Translations under genes and position numbers: made by a program
Part shown: positions 29,661 through 38,975 of the stretch, piece after piece
Layout: each line of letters starts with the position of its first letter
Position numbering within the stretch: the stretch's first letter is position 1
Source of the DNA: an uncultured Sphingomonas sp.
GTDB taxonomy: Bacteria; Pseudomonadota; Alphaproteobacteria; Sphingomonadales; Sphingomonadaceae
Reading direction: 5' to 3'
Assembly (NCBI RefSeq): GCF_934560975.1
Contig: NZ_CAKTFO010000013.1
Span: 1-64,000 of the forward strand
DNA: 64,000 bases
The notes under the pieces: model-generated
The model's input: the letters and a program-made list of their open reading frames with translations, nothing else
Database searches by the model: none
What the model was told of the DNA's origin: nothing

Positions 29661-30830
29661 GTGGATTTCGACGTCATCATCGTGGGTGGAGGGCCGGCAG
29701 GCCTTGCCTTTGCCCGTTCGCTGGACGGCTGCGGGCTGCGCCTGGCCGTGGTCGAACGGCAGCCGTTGACCGCACTCGCGGCACCCGCCGACGATGGGCG
29801 GGAGATCGCGCTGACACAGCGTTCGATCGGCATCCTCAAGGAATTGGCGGCATGGCGGCACCTGAATGCGGCGGACATGGCGGCATTGCGGGAAGCGCGC
29901 GTGCTGAATGGCGGATCCCCATTCGCGCTCTCGTTCGATGCCGGGGGTAGTGACAAGGAGGGCTTGGGCAAGCTGGTGCCCAATCACCGCATCCGGCACA
30001 GCCTGTTCAGCGCGGTAGAGGGGCAGAAGGGCCTGACCATTCTGGCCGGCAGCAGCGTGGCATCGCTGCGTACCGATCGGCACTACGCGCGCCTGACCCT
30101 GGACGATGGGCGGCCGGTCACCGGCCGGCTGCTGGTGGCGGCGGATACGCGCATGTCGCACGTCCGCGATCAGCTTGGCATCAGGGCGGAGATGAACCGG
30201 CTCGGGCGATCGATGATGGTCGTGCGGGTGGCGCATGACGGCGACCATCACGGCATCGCCACCGAGTGGTTCGACCATGGGCAGACGATCGCGCTGCTGC
30301 CGCTGCGGGAGCGGTGCTCCTCCTTCGTGCTGACTTTGCCCTCCGCCGAAATGGAGGCGCTCGCCGCGATGGAGGCTGGGGCGCTGGGGCGTGCGATCAC
30401 CCGTCGCTGCGCCCGTCGATTGGGTGAGATGCGGGTGCTGGATCGGGCGCACGTCTACCCCTTGACCACGACCTATGCGTGCCACTTCGCGGCGACGCGG
30501 GCCGCCCTGATCGGCGATGCGGCGGTCGGCATGCATCCGGTGACCGCGCATGGTTTCAACCTGGGGTTGCTGGGGCAGGCGACACTGGCCAGGCTGATCC
30601 GCGACGCCGTGGAACGGGGAGGGGATATTGCCTCTGCGTCGCTGCTCCGTCGCTACGAAGCGGCACATCGCCTGGCGACCCGCCCGCTTTACACCGCGAC
30701 GAACCTGATTGTCGGCCTCTATACGGATGAACGGCCGGCGGCCTGGGTGGCGCGGCACATGACGCTGCGCGCGGGCGCGCGCCTTCCGTTCGTCCGCCGC
30801 ACCGTCAGCAGGCTGCTGATGCAACATTGA
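29661..30830 (+). CDS. FAD-dependent hydroxylase of the UbiH/UbiM type
   Basis: A ~389-residue flavoprotein monooxygenase of the ubiquinone-hydroxylase group. It shows the FAD Rossmann motif DVIIVGGGPAGLAFARSL at the N-terminus, the DG-like DDGREIALTQRSIGIL block and the second FAD motif LIGDAAVGMHPVTAHGFNLG. UbiM, a broad-specificity member found in some alphaproteobacteria, is the best guess; UbiH or UbiF-type enzymes are alternatives. The GTG at 29661 has a strong GCGGAGG upstream, whereas ATG 29640 has none and adds seven residues. It is followed within 12 bases by a globin gene. Confidence 0.78.
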   Translation: MDFDVIIVGGGPAGLAFARSLDGCGLRLAVVERQPLTALAAPADDGREIALTQRSIGILKELAAWRHLNAADMAALREARVLNGGSPFALSFDAGGSDKEGLGKLVPNHRIRHSLFSAVEGQKGLTILAGSSVASLRTDRHYARLTLDDGRPVTGRLLVAADTRMSHVRDQLGIRAEMNRLGRSMMVVRVAHDGDHHGIATEWFDHGQTIALLPLRERCSSFVLTLPSAEMEALAAMEAGALGRAITRRCARRLGEMRVLDRAHVYPLTTTYACHFAATRAALIGDAAVGMHPVTAHGFNLGLLGQATLARLIRDAVERGGDIASASLLRRYEAAHRLATRPLYTATNLIVGLYTDERPAAWVARHMTLRAGARLPFVRRTVSRLLMQH

Positions 30831-30841
30831 CCGAGGCCGTG

Positions 30842-31297
30842 ATGAAAGACGCCACCATGACCGACCCCGCCGTGCCGCAATTGTCCGAGCCGAGCCTGTA
30901 CGAGCAAGCGGGCGGCAGCGCCGGCGTGCAGGCGATCGTGAACCGCTTCTACGACCTGATGGAGCATCGGCCGGAATATGCCGAATTGCGCGCCATGCAC
31001 GGCGAAGACCTGCTGCCGATGCGGGTATCGCTGGCGGAGTTTCTGGGTGCATGGCTGGGCGGCCCGCGCACCTGGTTCGAATCCCGTCCGGGGGCGTGCA
31101 TCATGTCGGCGCATGGGGCCATGAACGTGTCGCGCACGACGGCGGCGCAATGGGTTCATGCGATGAGCCGGGCGATGGCGGAGTGCCGGGTAGAGCCGGC
31201 GCTGGGGCAGCAGATGCAGCAGGCCTTCCTCCGCATGGCCAACGGCATGATCATCCGTAGCGAAACCGCCGCTTCCGTGGAGCAAACACAAGAGTGA
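30842..31297 (+). CDS. Group II truncated hemoglobin
   Basis: A 151-residue haem protein. Globin blocks are PSLYEQAGGSAGVQAIVNRF, the B-helix Tyr region, PMRVSLAEFLGAWLGGPRTW and the F-helix SAHGAMNV with the probable proximal His. Such globins bind oxygen or nitric oxide; their roles include NO detoxification and redox protection. The ATG at 30842 has GAGG five bases upstream. A TTG overlapping the previous stop would add five residues. It probably shares a transcript with the upstream hydroxylase. Confidence 0.82.
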   Translation: MKDATMTDPAVPQLSEPSLYEQAGGSAGVQAIVNRFYDLMEHRPEYAELRAMHGEDLLPMRVSLAEFLGAWLGGPRTWFESRPGACIMSAHGAMNVSRTTAAQWVHAMSRAMAECRVEPALGQQMQQAFLRMANGMIIRSETAASVEQTQE

Positions 31298-31385
31298 AGC
31301 CGGCGGCGGTTTGACGGATGTCAAACCCACGGGTCACCGCGTCCGCTACCCGCCTGGCAACACGGGCGATGCGAGGCGAAGTCAT

Positions 31386-32165
31386 ATGGTACGGACGGAC
31401 GCGGCGGGCACCTCTTTCTGGCGGCGCTCGCATTATCTTGATCGCATGACGCTGCGCGGATTGTTCGCCGCCTATTTTCAGCATCATGCCATCGCATCCT
31501 ATCTGGTGCTGATCGTGGCGTCCGTCGCGCTCTTCATCCGGCATCCGGCGGCGCCGCTGCCGACGATCGCCAGCATCGTGCTGGTGGCGTTCGCCTATCC
31601 CTTGTTCTGGTATGTGCTGCATCGATGGGTGCTGCACTGCCACTGGATGTTCAAGGTGCGGCCGCTGGCGGGCGTGTGGAAGCGGATCCACTATGACCAC
31701 CATGTCGATCCCAACCATCTGGAGGTGCTGTTCGGCGCGCTCTACACCACGCTGCCGACCCTGTTGGTGGTGTCGGCGCTGCCCGGCTACCTGATCGGCG
31801 GAGCGGGGGGTGCCGCGGCCGGTTTCGCTACCGGCCTGCTCTGCACCTGCTTGTACGAATTCTTCCACTGCATCCAGCATCTTGCCTACAAGCCGCGCGT
31901 GAAGTGGCTCGCCACCATGAAGGTCCGGCACATGGAGCATCACTTCCATGACGAGGATGGCAATTACGGCATCACCAACTTCCTGTGGGACCGGCTGTTC
32001 GGAACCCTGTACACCCGCATCAGCCGCCCCCGGAAAAGCCCCACCGTGTTCAACCTGGGCTATACGGAGGAGGTGGCCGCCCGCTACCCCTGGGTGGCGC
32101 GCCGCTCGGGCGGGGTCGCGGCGGGGCATCCCCGCCGACGTGCGGGCGACACACGGCGGGTCTGA
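31386..32165 (+). CDS. Fatty acid hydroxylase / sterol desaturase-like di-iron enzyme
   Basis: A ~259-residue membrane protein with the histidine clusters of the fatty acid hydroxylase superfamily: HRWVLH, HYDHH, HCIQH and HMEHHFH. These ligate the two irons. Four to five hydrophobic segments surround them. Members hydroxylate or desaturate fatty acids, sterols or carotenoids. The substrate here is not indicated by the neighbours. The ATG at 31386 has GAGG upstream; longer GTG/TTG starts are less convincing. It converges on the Lrp gene with ten bases between stops. Confidence 0.82.
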   Translation: MVRTDAAGTSFWRRSHYLDRMTLRGLFAAYFQHHAIASYLVLIVASVALFIRHPAAPLPTIASIVLVAFAYPLFWYVLHRWVLHCHWMFKVRPLAGVWKRIHYDHHVDPNHLEVLFGALYTTLPTLLVVSALPGYLIGGAGGAAAGFATGLLCTCLYEFFHCIQHLAYKPRVKWLATMKVRHMEHHFHDEDGNYGITNFLWDRLFGTLYTRISRPRKSPTVFNLGYTEEVAARYPWVARRSGGVAAGHPRRRAGDTRRV

Positions 32166-32175
32166 CCCTCGCCTG

Positions 32176-32649
32176 CTACATCGCGGCGTCGCGGATCGTC
32201 TCCATCGCGACGAAGGTGGAGGTGCTGGCAACGTGCGGCAGGCTGGAAATCCGCTCGCCCAGCACTTCGCGATAGCGGCGAATGTCCGAAGTGCGCACCT
32301 TCAGGAGATAGTCGAAGCTGCTGGCGAGCATGTGGCACTCTTCCACTTCCGGGATCAGCAAAACGGCGCGGCGGAACGACTCCAGCGCCGCCTCGCGCGT
32401 GTCGGACAATTTCACCTCGGTGAAGGCGATATGGTCCAGGCCGAGCTTGCCGGGATCGACCATCGCGCGAAAGCCGTGAATGACGCCGTCGTCAATCAGC
32501 CGCTTCATCCGCATCTGGCACGGCGTCTTGGACAGGCCGACGCGTCGCGCCAGTTCGGTCACGGACATGCGGCCATCCTGGCGCAACAGGTCGATGATCT
32601 TGCGGTCGAACGGGTCGATCGGACCGGAATGTTCCTGCTTTCGCGCCAT
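32176..32649 (-). CDS. Lrp/AsnC family regulator, probable PutR
   Basis: A 157-residue transcription factor. An N-terminal helix-turn-helix (DPFDRKIIDLLRQDGRMSVT, ELARRVGLSKTPCQMRMKRL) is followed by the ligand-binding RAM domain (VEECHMLASSFDYLLKVRTS). It is transcribed divergently from putA, with 117 bases between the two starts. In other alphaproteobacteria an Lrp-type PutR in this position activates putA in response to proline. The ATG at 32649 has AGGA upstream; further upstream alternatives add eight residues. The putative PutR role is inferred from location. Confidence 0.87.
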   Translation of the reverse strand: MARKQEHSGPIDPFDRKIIDLLRQDGRMSVTELARRVGLSKTPCQMRMKRLIDDGVIHGFRAMVDPGKLGLDHIAFTEVKLSDTREAALESFRRAVLLIPEVEECHMLASSFDYLLKVRTSDIRRYREVLGERISSLPHVASTSTFVAMETIRDAAM

Positions 32650-32766
32650 ATTGTTCGATCCTGCGGCAATCACCAGCCGATATGGCCTGATTCCGCCCTA
32701 TCAAAAGTCGGATCGCCGGCATGTGCCGTGATAAGCATTCCCCAGCAACCGGGAACCCGTATTACC

Positions 32767-35700
32767 ATGGCGCAGCCGTCCGACCTTCCGCCGCTTTTTG
32801 CCGATTTCGCCCCGCCGATCCGTAAACAAGGATCGCTGCGACAAGCCATCACCGCCGCCTATCGCCGCCCGGAGCCGGAGGCGCTGGCGCCCCTGATCGA
32901 GCAGGCGAGCCTGTCCGACGACGTCCGCGCCACCGCCGCGCGCACCGCCACCACGTTGATCCAGGCGCTGCGGGCCAAGCACAAGGGCAAGGGTGTGGAG
33001 GGGCTGGTGCAGGAATATGCCCTGTCCAGCCAGGAAGGCGTGGCGCTGATGTGCCTGGCCGAAGCCCTGTTGCGCATCCCCGACGACGACACGCGCGATG
33101 CCCTGATCCGCGACAAGATTGCGGAGGGCGACTGGAAAGCGCATCTGGGCGGCGGGCGATCCTTGTTCGTCAATGCGGCGACCTGGGGCCTGGTGGTCAC
33201 CGGCAAACTGGTCGGCAGCGTGGATGACACGGGGCTGGGCGCCGCCCTGACCCGCCTGATCGCGCGCGGTGGGGAGCCGGTGATCCGGCATGGCGTAGCA
33301 ATGGCGATGCGCCTGATGGGTGAGCAGTTCGTCACGGGCGAGACGATCGAGGAGGCGATCCGCCGCGCCCGCAAGCTGGAGGGCAAGGGCTTCGCCTACA
33401 GCTACGACATGCTGGGCGAGGCAGCGACCACCGCCGAGGACGCGGCGCGTTATTATGCCGATTACGAGAATGCCATCCACGCGATCGGCAAGGCATCAGC
33501 CGGGCGAGGCATCTATGCGGGGCCGGGCATCTCCATCAAATTGTCGGCGCTGCATCCTCGCTACGCCCGCTCGCAGGCGGAGCGGGTCATGGGCGAACTG
33601 CTGCCGCGCGTGAAGGCACTGGCGGCGCTCGCGCGCTCCTATCAGATCGGTCTCAACATCGATGCCGAGGAGGCGGATAGGCTGGAATTGTCGCTCGACC
33701 TGCTGGAAAGCCTTGCGCACGATCGGGAGCTGGCGGGATGGAACGGGCTGGGCTTCGTGGTCCAGGCCTATGGCAAGAGATGCCCGTTCGTGATCGACTG
33801 GATCATCGATCTGGCCCGCCGCTCCGGTCGCCAGATCATGGTTCGCCTGGTCAAGGGCGCCTATTGGGACGCGGAGATCAAGCGGGCGCAAGTCGACGGG
33901 TTGCCCGACTTTCCGGTCTATACGCGCAAGATTCACACCGACGTGGCCTATATCGCGTGTGCGCGAAAGCTGCTGGCGGCGACCGACGCGGTGTTTCCGC
34001 AATTCGCGACCCACAATGCGCAGACGCTGGCCACCATCTACGCCATGGCGGGGCCGGACTTCGCGGTGGGCACGTACGAGTTTCAGTGCCTGCACGGCAT
34101 GGGCGAGCCGCTGTACGAGGAGGTCGTCGGCCCGTCCAAGCTGGACCGGCCCTGCCGCATCTACGCGCCGGTTGGCACACATGAGACGCTGCTCGCTTAT
34201 CTCGTCCGCCGGCTGCTGGAGAACGGGGCCAATTCGTCCTTCGTCAATCGGATCGCTGACCCGTCCGTGCAGATCGAGGACCTGATCGCCGATCCGGTCG
34301 ATGCGGTGCGGGCGGGCGCGGTGCCGGGCGACAAGCATCCGCAGATCGACCTGCCGGCGGACTTGTACGGGAAGCGTCGCAACTCCGAGGGGCTGGACCT
34401 CAGCAACGAAGACGTGCTGGCGCGGGTCAGTGAGACGATGCGTGCCGGTGCGCATGGCGACTGGACGGCGCCGGTCGGCGGTAGCGAGGGAACGGCCCGG
34501 TCGGTGCTGAACCCCGCCGATCATCGCGATCGCGTCGGGACGGTGATGGAGGTATCGCCCGACCAGGCGCGGGCTGCCGCGGCCCGAGCCGCCGCCGCCG
34601 CTTCGGCCTGGGCGGTGGTGCCGGTGGCGGAGCGTGCCGCCATGCTGAACCGCGCGGCGGACCTGATGCAGGGGCGTATGGCGGACCTGCTGGGCCTGGT
34701 GATGCGCGAAGCCGGCAAGTCGCTGCCCAACGCCATTGCCGAGGTCCGCGAGGCGATCGACTTCCTGCGTTATTATGCGGACCAGGCCTGCTCCACGTTG
34801 GGCCGGGGGGAGACGGCGCTGGGTGTGGTGACCTGCATCAGCCCGTGGAACTTCCCGCTCGCCATCTTCGCGGGCCAGGTCGCGGCGGCCTTGGTCGCGG
34901 GCAATACGGTGCTGGCCAAGCCGGCGGAGGAAACACCCCTGATCGCCGCACAGGGCGTCGCCCTGCTGCACGAGGCAGGCGTGCCGACGGACGTGCTGCA
35001 GCTGTTGCCGGGCGACGGGGCGATCGGTGCGGCGCTGGTAGGGGCGCCGGAAACCGCCGCCGTGATGTTCACCGGATCGACGGAGGTGGCCCGGCTGATC
35101 CAGGCCGAACTGGCCAAGCGCGTCTCACCCGCCGGCAAGCCGATCCCGTTCATTGCGGAAACCGGCGGGCAGAATGCGATGATCGTCGATTCCTCGGCGC
35201 TGGCGGAACAGGTGGTGGCGGACGTGATCGCCTCCGCGTTCGACAGTGCCGGGCAGCGTTGCTCCGCGCTCCGCATCCTCTGCCTGCAGGAGGATGTGGC
35301 GGATCATATCCTCGCCATGCTGAAGGGTGCCCTCAAGGAGCTGCGGATCGGCCGGACGGATCGCCTCAGCACCGACGTCGGCCCCGTGATCACGGCCGAG
35401 GCACAGGCGAATATCGACAAGCATGTGGCATGGATGCGGTCGAAGGGGCGCGGTGTCGCACAGATCGAACTCGGTTCCGACGCCGCGCACGGCACCTTCG
35501 TTCCGCCCACGATTATCGAACTGGAGAGTATCGCCGACCTTCAGCGCGAAGTGTTCGGGCCGGTGCTGCATGTCGTCCGTTTCAGACGCGCGGGGCTGGA
35601 CCGGCTGATCGACCAGATCAACGCCACCGGTTATGGCCTTACATTCGGCCTCCACACACGCCTTGACGAGACGATCGCGCATGTCACGCGGCGCGTGGAA

Positions 35701-36375
35701 GTCGGCAACATCTACGTGAACCGCAACGTCATCGGCGCGGTCGTGGGCGTGCAGCCGTTCGGCGGGCGGGGTCTGTCCGGCACCGGACCCAAGGCAGGCG
35801 GGCCGCTTTACCTCGGCCGGCTGGTCGAGGGTGGAACCCCGCTGCCGGACTTGGGAGCTGGCCGGACCGTGGAGCAGGGTCCGGGTCTGAACGGAACCCT
35901 GGGCGATGCGGTCAGGGAGGCAGCCGGCCGATCCTTGCTGGGCACCGTGATCGAATTGCCGGGACCGGTGGGGGAGCGCAACGTCTACGCGCTGCACCCG
36001 CGCGGCCGCATCCTACTGCTGCCGGACACGCGGGACGGATTGGTCAAGCAGCTTGCGGCCGGTCTGGCCACAGGCAACCAGCTGGTGGTCCATGGCGATG
36101 CGGCGTTGCGGGGCGACCTGCCGCCGGACGTGGCGGACCGCGTGCAATGGGCGGAGGATTGGACGCAGGCCGGGCCATTTTCCGGTGCGCTGATCGAAGG
36201 CGACGGCGCTCGCGTCCGCCGTCTGCAGCAGGCCATTGCCGAACTGCCCGGCCCGATCGTGCTGACGCAGGTCGGCAGCCCCGATTACCGGCTCGATTGG
36301 TTGGTCGAGGAGGTGTCGACCTCCATCAACACCACCGCCGCCGGGGGCAATGCGAGCTTGATGACGCTGGCCTGA
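32767..36375 (+). CDS. putA: Bifunctional proline dehydrogenase / P5C dehydrogenase PutA, long form without DNA-binding domain
   Basis: A 1202-residue enzyme oxidising L-proline to glutamate. The FAD-dependent proline dehydrogenase barrel (residues ~190-480) has RLVKGAYWDAEIKRAQVDG, FATHNAQT and QCLHGMGEPLYEEV. The NAD-dependent aldehyde dehydrogenase follows with catalytic Glu798 (AETGGQN) and Cys832 (GQRCSALR). After the ALDH core a C-terminal extension ends in TSINTTAAGGNASLMTLA, the conserved lid motif of long PutAs that help channel the intermediate. No ribbon-helix-helix domain is present at the N-terminus, so it cannot repress itself; the divergent Lrp gene likely controls it. Confidence 0.95.
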   Translation: MAQPSDLPPLFADFAPPIRKQGSLRQAITAAYRRPEPEALAPLIEQASLSDDVRATAARTATTLIQALRAKHKGKGVEGLVQEYALSSQEGVALMCLAEALLRIPDDDTRDALIRDKIAEGDWKAHLGGGRSLFVNAATWGLVVTGKLVGSVDDTGLGAALTRLIARGGEPVIRHGVAMAMRLMGEQFVTGETIEEAIRRARKLEGKGFAYSYDMLGEAATTAEDAARYYADYENAIHAIGKASAGRGIYAGPGISIKLSALHPRYARSQAERVMGELLPRVKALAALARSYQIGLNIDAEEADRLELSLDLLESLAHDRELAGWNGLGFVVQAYGKRCPFVIDWIIDLARRSGRQIMVRLVKGAYWDAEIKRAQVDGLPDFPVYTRKIHTDVAYIACARKLLAATDAVFPQFATHNAQTLATIYAMAGPDFAVGTYEFQCLHGMGEPLYEEVVGPSKLDRPCRIYAPVGTHETLLAYLVRRLLENGANSSFVNRIADPSVQIEDLIADPVDAVRAGAVPGDKHPQIDLPADLYGKRRNSEGLDLSNEDVLARVSETMRAGAHGDWTAPVGGSEGTARSVLNPADHRDRVGTVMEVSPDQARAAAARAAAAASAWAVVPVAERAAMLNRAADLMQGRMADLLGLVMREAGKSLPNAIAEVREAIDFLRYYADQACSTLGRGETALGVVTCISPWNFPLAIFAGQVAAALVAGNTVLAKPAEETPLIAAQGVALLHEAGVPTDVLQLLPGDGAIGAALVGAPETAAVMFTGSTEVARLIQAELAKRVSPAGKPIPFIAETGGQNAMIVDSSALAEQVVADVIASAFDSAGQRCSALRILCLQEDVADHILAMLKGALKELRIGRTDRLSTDVGPVITAEAQANIDKHVAWMRSKGRGVAQIELGSDAAHGTFVPPTIIELESIADLQREVFGPVLHVVRFRRAGLDRLIDQINATGYGLTFGLHTRLDETIAHVTRRVEVGNIYVNRNVIGAVVGVQPFGGRGLSGTGPKAGGPLYLGRLVEGGTPLPDLGAGRTVEQGPGLNGTLGDAVREAAGRSLLGTVIELPGPVGERNVYALHPRGRILLLPDTRDGLVKQLAAGLATGNQLVVHGDAALRGDLPPDVADRVQWAEDWTQAGPFSGALIEGDGARVRRLQQAIAELPGPIVLTQVGSPDYRLDWLVEEVSTSINTTAAGGNASLMTLA

Positions 36376-36394
36376 CAAAGCTGGCCTGACAAAG
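36367..36394 (+). repeat. 14-bp tandem duplication across the putA stop
   Basis: CTGGCCTGACAAAG occurs twice head-to-tail at 36367-36380 and 36381-36394. The first copy contains the putA stop codon. This looks like a recent slippage duplication and does not change the protein. Confidence 0.85.
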
Positions 36395-36399
36395 CCGGC

Positions 36400-36433
36400 G
36401 GGCAGTCGCGGCTTCCTGTCGCCGCGTCTGCCC
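36400..36433. terminator. Hairpin between convergent putA and M24 peptidase
   Basis: GGGCAG T CGCGGC pairs with GCCGCG T CTGCCC around an eight-base loop, giving two 6-bp stems with one T-T mismatch. It lies midway between two convergent genes, so it may end transcripts from both sides. No long T run follows on either strand, so it may depend on other factors. Confidence 0.5.
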
Positions 36434-36449
36434 TGCTTGCTGGACGACC

Positions 36450-37652
36450 TTAGCCGAACGGGCGATCGATCGACGGCGAGGGCTCCGTGAACCATCGGGG
36501 CCCGTCTTCGGTCATGTAGAAATGATCCTCCAGCCGGATGCCGAAGCGGTCGGGAATGACGATCATCGGCTCGTTGGAGAAACACATTCCGGGCGCGAGC
36601 GGCGTCCGGTCCCCGCGCACCAGATAGGCCGGTTCGTGGATGGACAGGCCGATGCCGTGGCCGGTTCGATGGGGCAGGCCGGGCAGGCGGTAATCGGGGC
36701 CGAGACCCGCTTTCCCCAACACGGCGCGGGCGGCGTGATCGACAGCCTCGCACGGAGCGCCCGGTTGGGCAGCGGCGAAGGCGGCGGCCTGCGCCTCCTT
36801 CTCCAAGTCCCAGATGCGGCATTGCTCCACGTCCGCGTTACCGAAGACGTAGGTGCGGGTGATGTCGGAATGATAGCCGTGGATCAGGCAGCCGGTGTCG
36901 ATCAGCACCATGTCGCCCTCCCGCAAGGCGGCGTCGCCGGGCAGGCCGTGGGGGAAAGCGGTGGCGCGGCCGAACTGGACGATCACGAAGCTGTTGCCGC
37001 CCGGCGCACCGATCGCGCGATGCGCCTGGTCGAGAAAGCGCGCCACCTCGCTCGTGCGGATACCGGGACGCAGGATGCGGGCGGCGCGGCGCTGCACCTC
37101 CAGCGTCATCGACTTGGCCTGCTGCAGCAAGGCGAGTTCGGCCGCCGACTTGTACATGCGGCAGCCGTCGACCACTAGGCTCGCCTCCACCAGATCCAGC
37201 GCCGGTGCCGCCCGACGCAGCCGTTCCACGAACAGGAACGCCATGGCGGGATCGATCGCCAGCCGGCCGATTCCCCGCTCGCGCAGGGCGGCCGCGACCA
37301 GCTCGGACGGGCTTTCATCTTCTTCCCACAGGCGCAGGTCGGCCGTTACCGCCAGATCGGCCTCCAGCGTGCCGAGCTCGAAGCGCGGGGCGACGACGAT
37401 CGGGTCGCCGCTGGCGGTGAGCAGCATCGCCACCAGCCGCTCGCTGGCGCCCCACGGCACGCCGGCAAAGTAGCGGAGCGATGCGCCGGCGCCGATCAGC
37501 AGCGCCCCCATGCCATGCTCGGCCATCAACATGCGGGCGCGTGCGATCCGATCGGCACGTTCCCCGGCGGTGATGGCGGGGGCCGGAGTAGCCCAAGGGC
37601 GGATGTCCGCCAGTTCAGTCGCGGCGTCCGATCCGCCGATGCCGTGGGTCAT
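36450..37652 (-). CDS. M24 family Xaa-Pro peptidase (prolidase/aminopeptidase P-like)
   Basis: A 400-residue metallopeptidase. The N-terminal creatinase-like domain (GALLIGAGASLRYFAGVPWG) precedes the pita-bread catalytic domain. Metal ligands are visible in DTGCLIHGYHSDITRTYVFG (two Asp), HRTGHGIGLSIHE (His), FSNEPMI (Glu) and RLEDHFYMT (Glu). Such enzymes cut bonds next to proline or hydroxyproline, or act as creatinases. No signal peptide is seen, so it likely works on imported peptides. GGAGG sits six bases before the ATG. Its start overlaps the stop of the upstream oxidoreductase (ATGA), tying it to hydroxyproline catabolism. Confidence 0.87.
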   Translation of the reverse strand: MTHGIGGSDAATELADIRPWATPAPAITAGERADRIARARMLMAEHGMGALLIGAGASLRYFAGVPWGASERLVAMLLTASGDPIVVAPRFELGTLEADLAVTADLRLWEEDESPSELVAAALRERGIGRLAIDPAMAFLFVERLRRAAPALDLVEASLVVDGCRMYKSAAELALLQQAKSMTLEVQRRAARILRPGIRTSEVARFLDQAHRAIGAPGGNSFVIVQFGRATAFPHGLPGDAALREGDMVLIDTGCLIHGYHSDITRTYVFGNADVEQCRIWDLEKEAQAAAFAAAQPGAPCEAVDHAARAVLGKAGLGPDYRLPGLPHRTGHGIGLSIHEPAYLVRGDRTPLAPGMCFSNEPMIVIPDRFGIRLEDHFYMTEDGPRWFTEPSPSIDRPFG

Positions 37653-38926
37653 GTTGTGCCTCCGAAACGGGAAAGGTCGAATGGTGCCAGGTCGAACGGC
37701 GGTTCCCGGCTCTCGACCAAGGCCGCCACTGCGTCGGCGGTGATCGCGGCAAGAGTAAGGCCGAGATGCTGGTGCCCGAAAGCGTAGAGCAGCCGGGGAT
37801 GGCGCGCGGCGCGGCCGATCGCCGGCAGGTAATCGGGCAGGGTCGGGCGCGCGCCCATCCACTCGCTGCCGGGCAGGGTGAAGGGCAGGCCCAATGCCGC
37901 GACATGGCTCCGCAACCGCGCCCATTTGCGCCTGTCCGGCGGGCTTTGGTGACGTCCGAACTCCACGAAGCTTGCCGCGCGCAGGCCGGAGTGGAAGCCG
38001 GTGACGATCATTGATCGGTCCTCATAGACGACCGGCGGCATGTCGGCGGGCCAGCTCGTCTCCGCCGACTGGATGTGGTAGCCGCGCTCCGCGATCAGCG
38101 GCACGGAATAGCCGAGCGGGCGGAGCAAAGCGTGGCTGGTGGCTCCGCCGGCGACGACCACGATGTCGGCGCTCAGCGCACGGCCGTCCGTCAGCTGGGC
38201 GGTGACCTGCGCGGCGCCATGATCCAGCCGATCCACCGTCGCGGTCTCGACCATGCCGCCCGCGCCCACAAAGGCGGTGCGGAGGCGGAGCGCCAATTGA
38301 CCGAGGTCGGCGATCTGCCCGCTGCCGTCGAAGCGCACCCCACCGGCCAGCGGTGCCGTGCCGAGCGCCTGGAGACCTGCAAGTTCAGCGGCGGTCGCGT
38401 CGCGCACGGTAGCGGTGCCGGTCGGCGCGGATTTCCACCGGGCCGCCCCTTCGCGCGCCGTGGCCTCGCTTTCCCACACCACGAAGTGGCCCTCCTCGCG
38501 CAGCAGCTCGCGCGCACGGGCATCGTCCAGCACATCGCGCCATGCCGGCATGGCGCGGGCGAGCATGGCGGACAGCGCCTTTTGCCCGGCGGCGAAGCGG
38601 CGAGGGTGCGCGGCCGCGATCAGCAATCGGCCGAAAGGCAGCCAGGCGGCAATGTCGCGCCATGGCAGCCCCAGCGCCCCGCCGCGGACGAACAATCGTT
38701 TCGGCATGGAGCGGATGGTGGTCCAGGAGGCGAGCGGATCGACCTGCTCCACCGCGATATGTCCGGCATTGCCCCACGAGGCGGGTTTGTCGCCGGCCCG
38801 GTCGATCACCGTGGTGGCGATGCCGGCGCGCTGGAGCCGCAGTGCGACGGTCTGGCCCACCACGCCGCAGCCGACTACCAGCGCCGATCCGGGCTTTTGG
38901 GGAATGGAGACGTTTTCCGTTGGCAT
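37649..38926 (-). CDS. FAD-dependent oxidoreductase, probable D-hydroxyproline dehydrogenase
   Basis: A 425-residue DadA-type flavoenzyme. The FAD motif is LVVGCGVVGQTVALRLQRAG near residue 17, and SWGNAGHIAVEQVDP is the conserved DadA-family block. The C-terminal part has GARPTLPDYLPAIGRA and FGHQHLGLTLA. In trans-4-hydroxyproline catabolism such an enzyme oxidises cis-4-hydroxy-D-proline to pyrroline-4-hydroxy-2-carboxylate. The divergent hypD-like and epimerase genes make that role likely, though D-amino-acid dehydrogenase is possible. It starts 50 bases from the hypD start, with a shared regulatory palindrome between. Confidence 0.83.
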   Translation of the reverse strand: MPTENVSIPQKPGSALVVGCGVVGQTVALRLQRAGIATTVIDRAGDKPASWGNAGHIAVEQVDPLASWTTIRSMPKRLFVRGGALGLPWRDIAAWLPFGRLLIAAAHPRRFAAGQKALSAMLARAMPAWRDVLDDARARELLREEGHFVVWESEATAREGAARWKSAPTGTATVRDATAAELAGLQALGTAPLAGGVRFDGSGQIADLGQLALRLRTAFVGAGGMVETATVDRLDHGAAQVTAQLTDGRALSADIVVVAGGATSHALLRPLGYSVPLIAERGYHIQSAETSWPADMPPVVYEDRSMIVTGFHSGLRAASFVEFGRHQSPPDRRKWARLRSHVAALGLPFTLPGSEWMGARPTLPDYLPAIGRAARHPRLLYAFGHQHLGLTLAAITADAVAALVESREPPFDLAPFDLSRFGGTT

Positions 38927-38941
38927 ATGAGTTTCTTATAC

Positions 38942-38955
38942 CGTATACGATCCGA
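38942..38955. promoter_or_regulatory. Candidate operator (TATACGATCC element) between divergent hydroxyproline genes
   Basis: The core CGTATACG at 38942-38949 is a perfect 8-bp palindrome. Its right arm runs on as ATCCGA, almost identical to the arm of the perfect palindrome at 47287-47306. It lies between the oxidoreductase start at 38926 and the hypD start at 38976. Sequences built on GTATAC are common targets of GntR-family regulators; no such regulator is in this window. Confidence 0.55.
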
Positions 38956-38975
38956 CGTTCAAAGGAGGTTTCTGA

